Positions 9,101 through 18,345 of a DNA stretch of 21,961 bases are shown here, in pieces. Numbering within the stretch: position 1 is the first letter of the stretch; every line of letters starts with the position of its first letter. Source of the stretch: Nemertoderma westbladi (lineage: Eukaryota > Xenacoelomorpha > Nemertodermatida > Nemertodermatidae). The translations under genes and the position numbers were made by a program. The stretch covers positions 1 to 21,961 of the forward strand of contig JAUCBJ010002792.1 in the NCBI GenBank assembly GCA_032718475.1, read 5' to 3'. The notes beneath the pieces are model-generated. The model was not told where the DNA came from and did no database searches. It saw only the letters and a list, made by a program, of their open reading frames with translations.

Positions 9101-10592
9101 CTTGTCCTGCGCGATGGCCCCACGAACGTGTTATATATTACCTACAGTATAATTGCACCTAAACTTCCCGTGTGGTTTAATGGGTGAGATTCTTTACCTT
9201 ACTTGGATGGTAGATTCAGTACCGAACGAATCTATCATTGTTGTTCTTGGGTTGCCAATCTGGGTTGGTTTCCCTCTGTGGCCGCTTTGTTTATTGCTAA
9301 AATTATCCTGTATCCTTAGTCGCTACGGTAACATGGTATAGATAGAATCACAAATATTGGTAAGAATATTTTCACAGTATGGTAATTATTTCATTATCAT
9401 GTAGAATCTAAAAACAAATATTAGATATATTTTTAAGATATTTTTCCCATTACATAATATAAGTACCAGGATATTGTTCCACTTAAATGCTGACGTGTAC
9501 CAATTGATATGTACCCTGATATTTTTTTGCCATTATATAAATATGTACCAAGATATTTTTTTCCCATTATGTAAATATGTACCAAGATATTGTTCCACTT
9601 ATGTACTGACATGTACCAATTGATATGTACCCTGATATTTTTTTGCCATTATATAAATATGTACCAAGATATTTTTTTCCCATTATGTAAATATGTACCA
9701 AGATATTGTTCCACTTATGTACTGACATGTACCAATTGATATGTACCCTGATATTTTTTTGCCATTATATAAATATGTACCAAGATATTTTTTTCCCATT
9801 ATGTAAATATGTACCAAGATATTGTTCCACTTATGTACTGACATGTACCAATTGATATGTACCCTGATATTTTTTTGCCATTATATAAATATGTACCAAG
9901 ATATTTTTCCCAGTATAAAAATATGTACCAAGATATTTTTCCCAGTATAAAAATATGTACCAAGATATTTTTCCAGTTATATAAATATGTACCAAGATAT
10001 TTTTCCAGTTATATAAATATGTACCAAGATATTTTTCCCAGTATAAAAATATGTACCAAGATATTTTTCCTGTTATATAAATATGTACCAAGATATTTTT
10101 CCCATTATATAAATGTGTACCAAGATAATTTCCATTATATATTTTTTTTCATTATATATTGATATGTACCAGGATATTTTTTTCACATTAGCCAAGTTAT
10201 TTCCCTTTTTAGAAAAATAAAAAGATATTTTTTCCATTATATTTTTCCCATTATATAATGTTTATTAAAGTTACTTTTGCAAGTATAATCGTAGTTTATA
10301 GAATTATATTCTCATTAACCCTTAAACTGAACTAAATATGGTAATATAAGACGATAGATTGTTAATCTGATATGCAAGTAAATAGTCTGACTAAATCACT
10401 ATGTGCCGTAGGCCACCAGCAGTACCGGTTTAAGTATCATTTAACTGTTTCGCTTTCTTGAAGTCTTTATCTATAATATATTGTAATTCTACATAGGTAA
10501 TTGGGTGGGGCAGTTTTGCTGCTTTACCTCGGTTAGTGTGTTCATTCTGTTTGCATTATTTATATGTTCGTGGGGCCTTCGCGCAGCACAAG
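9101..10592. mobile_element. Candidate non-autonomous element with inverted termini enclosing a minisatellite
   Basis: The left terminus CTTGTCCTGCGCGATGGCCC and CACGAAC (9101-9127) matches the reverse complement of 10566-10592 (GTTCGTGGGGCCTTCGCGCA, GCACAAG) at 25 of 27 bases, with weaker AT-rich similarity extending inward. The enclosed 1.4 kb has no transposase and is largely the 116/32-bp array. A third copy of the terminus is at 18150-18178. I could not define a target-site duplication, so the boundaries are provisional. Confidence 0.5.
9427..10260. repeat. Minisatellite of about 32-bp units with a 116-bp higher-order unit
   Basis: The basic motif is ATATGTACCAAGATATTTTT followed by CCCAGTATAAA or a related AT tract. 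ACCAATTGATATGTACCC starts at 9499, 9615, 9731 and 9847, an exact 116-bp spacing. From about 9890 the array switches to simple units of about 31-32 bp and decays after 10120. Open frames on both strands reflect the repeat, not genes. Confidence 0.95.
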
Positions 10593-10964
10593 AGTCTATA
10601 TTAGAAAGTACATTATACGTATCTCTATTATATATACGAAAACTGTCTTTCCTAAAATATGAGTGAAGGCGATGCTATCAGTTTGTGATAAACTAGTTGT
10701 AAAAATAGAGAACCATTTCAGTTTGCCCTTACACACTTTCACTGTCATTTGTAAACCATATAACTAGGGCAATTTAAGTTAAGTATGACATTTTTAGTTT
10801 TACAATACTCTTCTCCTTCATTAGCCTCGTTGCGCTCGTCCTGTTTTGTCTTAAAATAATTTCCCTAAACGGAGACTAACGACCTTTATAACTGTGCAAA
10901 GTATCGAAACTGTGAGAGTAACTGCTGATTTATGGCAGATGGATACTCGTATCCACTGTAAACT
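10593..10964. other. Noncoding DNA between the inverted-terminus segment and DR1 copy 2
   Basis: No coding frame recognised. Fragments such as CTCGTTGCGCTCGTCC (10826-10841) and CTCGTTGCGTTCGTTCG (10964-10980) resemble the tail side of DR1, so it may be decayed repeat material. Confidence 0.4.
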
Positions 10965-11180
10965 CGTTGCGTTCGTTCGTTTTTGACCAAACTTGAGATT
11001 CTTTCTAAACTTTTGCCGGACTACATACGTACGAAGTTTCGTTTAATTTCATCTAGGCATAACCGAGTTATTAGCGATCAAAAATTTACGACGACGACGA
11101 CGACAGACTACGACGTTGACAGACAACTCGTTAATGGTACCCATATGCTAAGGCTTTGCTCACTTCGTGGCTCGCCCCAC
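10965..11180 (-). repeat. Dispersed repeat DR1, copy 2
   Basis: Read on the minus strand from 11180: GTGGGGCGAGCCACGAAGTG, CCTTAGCATATGGGTACC, GAGTTGTCTGTC, a (GTC)n-type microsatellite, then ATCGCTAATAACTCGG, GATGAAATTAAACGAAACTT, CGTACGTATGTAGTCCG, and GTTTGGTCAAAAACGAACG. Very close to copy 3 at 17849-18055 throughout. A 75-codon plus-strand open frame crossing it is an artefact shared by the copies. Confidence 0.85.
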
Positions 11181-11790
11181 AATTCAGTACCCGGGCCCAT
11201 ACAGACTTAAAAATCTGAACGAAAGTGATGTGTCAGTATAAATAGAAACCCAACCTGAGGGTAAGAAGACGATTCTGAGAAAATCAAATTTAAAGGGTGT
11301 AAACGCTTTGCTGAGGACAGTGTGCCAACAGTGTCGGCATTGTGTTGTGCTAAAGGTATCGACGTTATGTTGTGCAGATGGTGTCGGCGTTATGTTGTGC
11401 CGACAATGTCAAAAGTTTAATTTCTCATTTCATTTTCAACATTTTGCGGCATTTAAAAAAAAATTGCAAATTTCAGTGATGAAAAAGAAATGAGAATAAA
11501 AAAGAAAAGCTGAGTGTGAAACAGGGCGAGAAGAAATGTAGGAACAATAGGTGATTAACCATTAAGATGGTACGTATATAGACATAATAATACGAGCATA
11601 CAATGTTCAAATGTTCTATACTGCCCCTGACATGTAACAATATGATACGGTACCAGTAGGGCTACAGACAAAACAAAATCCATACAAAATCAATACAAAA
11701 TCATATCCCCAACCAAAGTATAATATGAGTACTGTACCGGTACTACAGTATATCAGAATACCAGAATACCAATTGACTGACTCCCAGCTA
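11181..11790. other. Noncoding stretch with a 25-bp tandem repeat; possible 3' LTR remnant at its right
   Basis: Three copies of a 25-bp-spaced motif GGTGTCGGCGTTATGTTGTG start at about 11330, 11355 and 11380. The rest is AT-rich. If the polypurine tract at 11796-11806 is real, the minus-strand 3' LTR of the Gypsy element would begin near 11795 and run leftward into this stretch, but I see no second LTR for comparison. Confidence 0.4.
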
Positions 11791-11795
11791 TCTCA

Positions 11796-11806
11796 CCACC
11801 CCCCAA
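11796..11806 (-). other. Candidate polypurine tract of the Gypsy-like element
   Basis: The minus strand reads TTGGGGGGTGG directly followed by TGAGATAGC. A purine run just after the pol end and before a TG dinucleotide is where the plus-strand primer and 3' LTR start of an LTR retrotransposon are expected. Inference from position and composition only. Confidence 0.4.
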
Positions 11807-11849
11807 TATTGGTTCGTTCAGGATTACTCAGACCTCGAATCAAGTCTAT

Positions 11850-13540
11850 AGTCCCTGAACAACCATGTCGCGGTAGCTTAATCGAGTCAGTCCTGTCATC
11901 ATCCCCATTATTCCCATGATTCATAGCAACTAGTCTAACATAGTCATTATATCGAGATGTCAGGCCCTTGTTGGATCGTGTTGATTGTTGTTCATTCGGA
12001 TACACAGGAAGATCTCGTAGATTGTCGGAGATTTTGGGGAACTTACAGCATTATCGACAGGGCCACTATTTGGTTGCTGGGATGGTTCAGCAGGAATAGT
12101 TGGATGGTGTTCTAAATATCATCATCCATGGCAACTTGATCATCGCCCTTTTGATCAGTGTGGCTGGGTTGTTTTTGGTGAAAGTGTTACTGGTGTAGCT
12201 GCTGAGCTATCACAGCTCTGAGCTATTGTGATTGGCGGTGATTTAGAGTTGATGTCCGTGCCTGCCCACTTTGAGTGATTGGAATTTTCTATGACTGGTG
12301 CAACAAATGGTTCTTCAGTAAAATGGTGGCATTTGCGTAAGAACTTTATTTTCCGAAGTATCAATACACGAGAAACATCAATCTGGATTCGATACTGATT
12401 TTAAGGCAGTGTTTCAACCACAACGTCACGACGGTCCCATTTTCGTGGGCAGTTTCCAGTCTGATTCTGAACATCACCCATTTCAAGTGACTGCAAATCT
12501 TTTTGATTTTTGATGACCATTTCTCATGATCCCTGGGTGATCTAGCAGCCAAAGCATTTTCACGATGAAGAGCAACCTGCTTCCAGATCCCGGGGGAGTA
12601 TCCTTGATTGATCTGGTGCTTTGCAGAACTATCATACAATGATGGTAAGAAGTCTCGTAGAGAGTCTGCCATATAATGCCATGGCTGGTGATAGGCCAGT
12701 ATCTCGATCCGGTGTATTGCAATGGGTGAGTAATGCCCGCGAGAACTTTATCGTATCTATAGCAACTGTGACAGTTAAATTATTTATGAATCATTCTTTT
12801 GGCTGTCTTCACGCCAATTTCTGCTCGAAAATTTGAATGAGGATTGGCTACTGATGACAGCCTATGGGTTATACCATAGTTCTTAAAGAATTTCTTGGTT
12901 GCACCTGAGGTGTATTTCGAGTCACCATCAGTGGAACAGGTGACAGGTACCCCATAGACCTGACATAATCGTGTCAGTACTGTCAATAATGAATGAGCAT
13001 AATCTCCGCTATATACTCCGATCCAATTGGAAAATCAGTCAACAAAGATTCCATTTTTGTAACCATTCTGCTGCATATAATCGAGGCATATGTGCTCAAA
13101 TGGGTACTGCGGTGTTATGGTAGTAACGGGTGGAAGATTGTAGTGTGATGGAGCATTGGGGTTTCCACAGTGATCACGAACTCTCTTAATGTCCTTTGTG
13201 ATATCTGGCCAAAAGACAGTGTTCTGCTCGAAGAGTCATGACTGTAATGCCCTGATGAGCATAATGCAAGGTCTTTAATGTAACCTCACATAGAAATGTA
13301 GGGATGACCACTCTACCTTTGTACAAAGGGACTCTATCAATAACCAACAGGTTGTTCTAAGTCGGAGATATTCAATTAAAGGCTGTGCCTCTATATAATC
13401 TTGAAACTCACTGGTGATTAACATGATAAGCGCTTTGGGTGATTGGATCATCAGTACAGGTTTGTTTGACCTTACACCATGTAATTGCTTGGACATCTGA
13501 ATCGAATGCAGCCAGAATCTCAGATTCACTGTCAATTTAT
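11850..13540 (-). pseudogene. Ty3/Gypsy-like integrase and pol tail, broken and 5' truncated
   Basis: End of an LTR-retrotransposon pol gene; integrase inserts element cDNA into the host chromosome. Minus strand from 13540: a degraded connection region; VPLYKGRVVIPTFL and LHYAHQGITVM, starting the HHCC-type zinc domain; VFWPDITKDIKRVRDHC; then the core with HICLDYMQQNG, IFVD and a TGA stop (13035-13037), FSNWIGVYSGDYAHS, YGVPVTCSTDGDSKYTSG, NYGITHRLSSVANPHSN, AEIGVKTAKR (12986-12780). The Asp of STDG and the Glu of AEIG are separated by 35 residues, the D-35-E spacing. After a frame break: ALLTHCNTPDRDTGLSPAMA, LYGR, then KWDRRDVVVETL, QYRIQIDVSRV and RKIKFLRKCHHF (about 12330), and a basic tail with RSNKGLTSRYNDYV (about 11970-11930). 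Reverse transcriptase and RNase H are absent upstream of 13540. Several stops and frame breaks: a dead fragment. Confidence 0.9.
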
Positions 13541-13926
13541 ACAGTATATCAGTTACTATGAATCATGCACCACAGATCTCAAGAAAAAATGTTCAATATA
13601 AATTAATCAGATTAACGAAAACGTACAAAAAAATAGCACAATATGTAGAGATTCTAAATAAACTATAATTTGATAAATCAGAAGCAATATATTTATATTC
13701 TATAATACTATAACTTTATCAAAATTACTTTCCTATAGATTATAAATACTATTATAATTGCTATATTACTACAGTTCATATTACATGATTGATCGAAGTA
13801 TTACTATAACTTTGTCATAAATATATAATTCATATACATGATTGTTGTACTGACCGGATAATACTGTAGTTCACGAAATACCTATTGTTAATATTTAAAT
13901 TAAACTCGTCGGAATGTAAATAGCTA
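13541..13926. other. AT-rich spacer between the Gypsy and LINE fragments
   Basis: Very AT-rich, no coding frame and no repeat that I could align. The Gypsy fragment stops abruptly at its left edge, with no trace of RNase H or reverse transcriptase beyond. Confidence 0.5.
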
Positions 13927-14905
13927 TTACGATTCTAAAAGTTCTAGAACATCAAAGGCACACTTCATAGATAGGCCAAGATCGGTGGACCCAAGGACAG
14001 TCGCAAGGGAAGAATAATACAGATCGGTAGGACGAGAAACAAGTTGGCATTGGCGGAGGCTATGGTATTCCGTTGATATAGAACCGTATTTACATATACA
14101 CGGGATTCTGGAGGGATAGACCTCCAACGTCCAACCTCTACTGGGAGTTGTGTAGAGCCTAGTCGAAACCTTGACCAAGCGATACGGTTCCTTTCATTAA
14201 TACCAGGGATGCGGGTCGTGTATATAGGGTGCGGGTCTAGATCGGGGTTTCATTGCTTATACACAGAGCGGCGGGTAGAAGAAACTTCGGCTAGAAGTTT
14301 TTCTTACAGGACAAATCTCTACCTATCGGGTCAACCATATCGTTAAGGATTTCTGCAACGGCTACCCCCATAGGCGTACGGTTAATAACACACAGATCTA
14401 AAGCAAAGAGCAGAGGTTTGTGAAGAACTTTATTCTCGAACATTTTCCCCAAAAGTCATACTGTTTCTTTCTTATTAAAACGTTAGAGACTGGAAAATTT
14501 GTTTCAACATGTAAAATAATATCCTTGCAAATATTAAACCTTACACCGACTACACCGCACAACATTTCATAAACTTGGCTTCTAACTATATTAGTATTAC
14601 CACAGATCCAAGTTTCTGCACTGTACAATATACAAGACAATTCCGGCAAGTAGCACCTCTAGCTTAAACTAAAGCGGGCTTAAATAATGCTTAGCTAAGA
14701 ACGCGTGGTATTTAGAGACATGTTTCGCTTTTTCTTTCACATGTGCACGAATAGAACCGTTAAGTCCACCTTTCTGTGTAATAATATAACCTAAATCAGT
14801 GTAGGCCGCACAATTTGATATGATCACATACGTAGATGAATAATCAGGGTACTGGGGTCTAACTGCAGAGGATACCAAATCTCTGGATGGTACATTCAAA
14901 AAGCA
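13927..14905 (-). pseudogene. Non-LTR (LINE) reverse-transcriptase polyprotein, C-terminal part, frameshifted
   Basis: The end of a LINE ORF2-like protein. Minus strand from 14899: DLGYIITQKGGLN, IRAHVKEKAKHVSKYHAFLA, matching the LG-x-x-I-T stretch and following helix after the catalytic palm; then LSCILYSAETWICGN, GVVGVRFNICKDIIL and LIRKKQYDFWGK (14649-14398), the thumb and connector region; then further frames with HPIYTTRIPGI, FRLGSTQLPVEVGRW and a final CICKYGSISTEYHSLRQC, resembling the C-terminal cysteine/histidine motif of several LINE clades. The catalytic YADD-type block is missing, so the copy is 5' truncated near 14905, as expected for target-primed insertion. At least three frame breaks (about 14655, 14290, 14170). 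Clade not assigned (CR1, Jockey and I-like are all possible). No poly(A) or target duplication was identified at the 3' side. Confidence 0.82.
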
Positions 14906-15040
14906 GCAACGTAATTAAATACGTATTTTACCGTTTTTAATATTCGTGCGCTGTTGTCTATTTTACTATGGCTTGATATTAATTTGTGTAATTAATAAAT
15001 TAATTGTTACCTGAATATATGATAAATAAGCAAGAATTAG
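14906..15040. other. AT-rich spacer before the 43-bp satellite
   Basis: Short AT-rich DNA including a TTAATAAATTAATTG-type run; no genes or repeats recognised. Confidence 0.5.
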
Positions 15041-16586
15041 GAGATGTGTTTATTGTATCAACTATCAAGTACAATAAACACAAGAATTAGGGATGTGTTT
15101 ATTGTATCAAGTACAATAAACACAAGAATTAGGAGATGTGTTTATTGTATCAAGTACAATAAACACAAGAATTAGGAGATGTGTTTACTGTATCAAGTAC
15201 AATAAACACAAGAATTAGGAGATGTGTTTACTGTATCAAGTACAATAAACACAAGAATTAGGAGATGTGTTTACTGTATCAAGTACAATAAACACAAGAA
15301 TTAGGGGATGTGTTTATTGTATCAAGTACAATAAACACAAGAATTAGGAGATGTGTTTACTGTATCAAGTACAATAAACACAAGAATTAGGAGATGTGTT
15401 TACTGTATCAAGTACAATAAACACAAGAATTAGGAGATGTGTTTACTGTATCAAGTACAATAAACACAAGAATTAGGAGATGTGTTTACTGTATCAAGTA
15501 CAATAAACACAAGAATTAGGAGATGTGTTTACTGTATCAAGTACAATAAACACAAGAATTAGGAGATGTGTTTACTGTATCAAGTACAATAAACACAAGA
15601 ATTAGGAGATGTGTTTACTGTATCAAGTACAATAAACACAAGAATTAGGAGATGTGTTTACTGTATCAAGTACAATAAACACAAGAATTAGGAGATGTGT
15701 TTATTGTATCAAGTACAATAAACACAAGAATTAGGGGATGTGTTTATTGTATCAAGTACAATAAACACAAGAATTAGGAGATGTGTTTATTGTATCAAGT
15801 ACAATAAACACAAGAATTAGGAGATGTGTTTACTGTATCAAGTACAATAAACACAAGAATTAGAAGATGTGTTTATTGTATCAAGTACAATAAACACAAG
15901 AATTAGGGGATGTGTTTATTGTATCAAGTACAATAAACACAAGAATTGGGAGATGTGTTTATTGTATCAAGTACAATAAACACAAGAATTAGGGGATGTG
16001 TTTATTGTATCAAGTACAATAAACACAAGAATTGGGAGATGTGTTTATTGTATCAAGTACAATAAACACAAGAATTAGGAGATGTGTTTATTGTATCAAG
16101 TACAATAAACACAAGAATTAGGAGATGTGTTTACTGTATCAAGTACAATAAACACAAGAATTATGAGATGTGTTTATTGTATCAAGTACAATAAACACAA
16201 GAATTAGGATATGTGTTTATTGTATCAAGTACAATAAACACAAGAATTAGGAGATGTGTTTATTGTATCAAGTACAATAAACACAAGAATTGGGAGATGT
16301 GTTTATTGTATCAAGTACAATAAACACAAGAATTAGGAGATGGGTTTATTGTATCAAGTACAATAAACACAAGAATTAGGGTTTATTGTATCAAGTACAA
16401 TAAACACAAGAATTAGGATATGTGTTTATTGTATCAAGTACAATAAACACAAGAATTAGGAGATGTGTTTACTGTATCAAGTACAATAAACACAAGAATT
16501 ATGAGATGTGTTTATTGTATCAAGTACAATAAACACAAGAATTGGGAGATGTGTTTATTGTATCAAGTACAATAAACACAAGAATT
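15041..16586. repeat. Minisatellite, 43-bp unit with internal hairpin, about 36 copies
   Basis: The unit is GTGTTTATTGTA, TCAAG, TACAATAAACAC, then AAGAATTAGGAGAT. The first and third parts are perfect 12-base inverted arms around a 5-base loop, so every unit can fold. Variation is confined mostly to arm position 8 (T or C) and to the connecting AGGAG/AGGGG/GGGAG/ATGAG/AGGAT. The first unit has a 7-base insertion in the loop (about 15061); one unit near 16378 lost about 5 bases. Unit-to-unit identity is very high, implying recent expansion or homogenisation. No unique spacers and no coding content. Confidence 0.97.
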
Positions 16587-16814
16587 ACAGCAAAATAAAA
16601 ATCAGACGTGTTTTCGTGTTTGAAATATTGAAATTTGGATATATTGCTCAATTATTTAACACTAATAAATGGGATATGTTTCATCTTCATTTTTAAATTT
16701 TTTTCATTCCATTTTATTTCACTCGCTGAAATAGTTAAAAGTTAATACCATCTTTATTAAATATTAAGACATATTTCAGGAATGGAATAAAATATTAATT
16801 TCGCTAATTTCTTA
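16587..16814. other. AT-rich DNA right of the 43-bp satellite
   Basis: No coding frame or repeat recognised. Confidence 0.5.
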
Positions 16815-16997
16815 TTGGATCGGGGTATTGCTTAGAGTTATTCCAATTACCCTATTCGGACCAACCAATGTAAAGCCTCCATCAACTGAAACATATGCCT
16901 TCTTTCCATCCAATAGGAACCAATTCGTCATTGGATTAAAGAACTCCTGCACTACTGTGGAGTCCTTGTGGAGTTTCAGTCCTATAAATTTTGATAT
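16815..16997 (-). other. Candidate exon or short coding remnant, unidentified
   Basis: On the minus strand a stretch of about 61 codons is open between a TGA (16998-17000) and a TAA (16812-16814), reading FIGLKLHKDSTVVQEFF, NPMTNWFLLDGKKAYVSVDG and GFTLVGPNRVIGI. It is less AT-rich than its surroundings and its residue mix looks protein-like. It lacks a good initiating ATG at its head. A possible acceptor AG (16982-16983) and a weak GTAATT donor (16849-16850) could bound a 131-bp exon. I recognise no family. The opposite strand is also open here, so this is a tentative call. Confidence 0.22.
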
Positions 16998-17000
16998 TCA

Positions 17001-17788
17001 TGAATCTTATTGTTTATTCTTTAATTTATAAATAATTAACTTGCAGGCTATTGGGCCACGGGTTTTAAATTAAATGTCATTATTGACTATTTACATATTG
17101 TAATATTATATTGTAATACAATACTAGATGGCACCCGGATTTCGAATCGCCTCCCACAGTAATATAATCTTAATTAAATTCTAGAGTTTATGCCTATGCC
17201 TAAGCCATGCTAAGAACGAAATCATGCTACAGTTTATACTAACTAAACTAATTCTTACCTTTTTTCCCACTAAGTACTGTACCGTCAATTTATTCCAAAT
17301 TAGTGAAAATGGCTGTTAATATTAGCAGAGCATTTAGATCGCACTACAATAGACATACATCATCCAACTCTTAATATTGGTGAAATCTATCTCAATGGGG
17401 CATTAGAGTCACAGAATTTTACATTGCTAGGCATCGTGTGTACTGTGGCGTCATAATGCTATATGATATGGTGTCCTGTATAGTGTATATGTATGTATGT
17501 ATGTATGTATGTATAATATTGACTATTAAGCATGGAAAACAAATGCACTACAAATTAATAAATTTAAATAATAATTACAGTGAAACAAAGGAATAAATGG
17601 AATAAGTAAAGTAAAACAGTAGACGTGTAAGAAATAACTAATAGTCCAAGTAAATAATGTTTATATTGGGTTAAATATAATTAATAGTGAATCGTAGGTA
17701 TAAATAAGTTATGCATTTGAGGAAATAACATACGTTAACATTTAAATAGTATACTAAGTGATATTATTAATGAAACTGTCCATTGTGG
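17001..17788. other. AT-rich noncoding DNA with a GTAT microsatellite
   Basis: No coding frame. A (GTAT)n run of about 6 units lies at 17489-17513. ATATGGTGTCCTGTATAGTG (17467-17486) is a separate copy of the motif that precedes DR1 copy 3. Confidence 0.5.
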
Positions 17789-17849
17789 GGGAGCGATATG
17801 GTGTCCTGTAATAGTGTATACATTTTTGGGGAGCGATATGGTGTCCTGT
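17789..17849 (+). repeat. 40-bp-spaced tandem pair GAGCGATATGGTGTCCTGT
   Basis: GGGGAGCGATATGGTGTCCTG occurs at about 17789 and 17829, separated by ATAGTGTATACATTTTT. GTAATAGTGTATACATT also recurs at 18176-18192, to the right of the inverted DR1 head. Confidence 0.7.
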
Positions 17850-18055
17850 GGGGCGAGCCACGAAGTGAGCGAAGCCTTAGCATATGGGTGCCATTGGCGA
17901 GTTGTCTGTCGTCGTCGTCGCCTATCGTCGTAAATTTTTCATCGCTAATATCTCGGTTATTCCTCGATGAAATTAAACGAAACTTGGTACGTATGTAGTC
18001 CGTCAAAAGTATAGAAAGAATCTGAAGTTTGGTCAAAAACGAACGAACGCACGAG
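17849..18055 (+). repeat. Dispersed repeat DR1, copy 3
   Basis: GTGGGGCGAGCCACGAAGTG, CCTTAGCATATGGGTGCC, GAGTTGTCTGTC, (GTC)n, then GATGAAATTAAACGAAACTT, GGTACGTATGTAGTCCG, GTTTGGTCAAAAACGAACG. Near-identical in layout to copy 2 on the opposite strand. Confidence 0.87.
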
Positions 18056-18100
18056 GCACAAGAGGAGGACGAGTATTCTGTTGAAGACTTCTGACTAACG

Positions 18101-18151
18101 GCAGACAACTCGTTAATGGTGCCCATATGCTAAAGGCTTTGCTCACTTCGT
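18101..18151 (-). repeat. Inverted DR1 head facing copy 3
   Basis: GCAGACAACTCGTTAATGG, CCCATATGCTAAAGGC, TTTGCTCACTTCGT is the reverse complement of 17860-17910 with about 5 differences over 51 bases, giving a foldback with a loop of roughly 190 bp. It is joined directly to the terminus CTGCGCGAAGGCCCC (18152-18166). Confidence 0.8.
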
Positions 18152-18178
18152 GCTGCGCGAAGGCCCCTCGAACGTGTA
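18150..18178 (+). repeat. Solo terminus GTGCTGCGCGAAGGCCCC
   Basis: Matches the inverted termini of the 9101-10592 segment (GGCCCCACGAACGTGT there, GGCCCCTCGAACGTGT here). Confidence 0.65.
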
Positions 18179-18215
18179 ATAGTGTATACATTGTGAGGGA
18201 GCCATGTAAGTCCAG

Positions 18216-18345
18216 GCGAGCCAGGCGAGTCCGTGTCGTTGTCGTAAATGTTTGAACGCTAGTAAGTCGGTCAATCTCAGATGAAATGGAACCAAACTTG
18301 GTACACAACACATGTAGTCTATAAAACGTTTAGAAATTCTACATA
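18216..18345 (+). repeat. Dispersed repeat DR1, copy 4 (core only)
   Basis: GTGTCGTTGTCGTAAATG, GATGAAATGGAACCAAACTT, GGTACACAACACATGTAGTC, GTTTAGAAATTCT: the core of DR1 with a reduced microsatellite and no recognisable standard head. Confidence 0.72.

Noticed and set aside
9831-10162. Overlapping 86- and 101-codon open frames on both strands
   Set aside because: Both are created by the 32-bp tandem unit; the translations are simple repeats of the unit and not protein-like.
10983-11210. 75-codon plus-strand frame similar to a frame at 17767-18126 (minus)
   Set aside because: Similarity comes from the DR1 repeat itself; copies 1 and 4 do not keep the frame open, so it is not a conserved protein.
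12621-12836. 71-codon plus-strand frame
   Set aside because: Antisense to the Gypsy-like integrase, whose motifs are clear on the minus strand.
15041-16586. CRISPR-like array of palindromic repeats
   Set aside because: The 14-base connector is nearly the same in all units, so there are no unique spacers; the context is eukaryotic and no cas-like gene is present.
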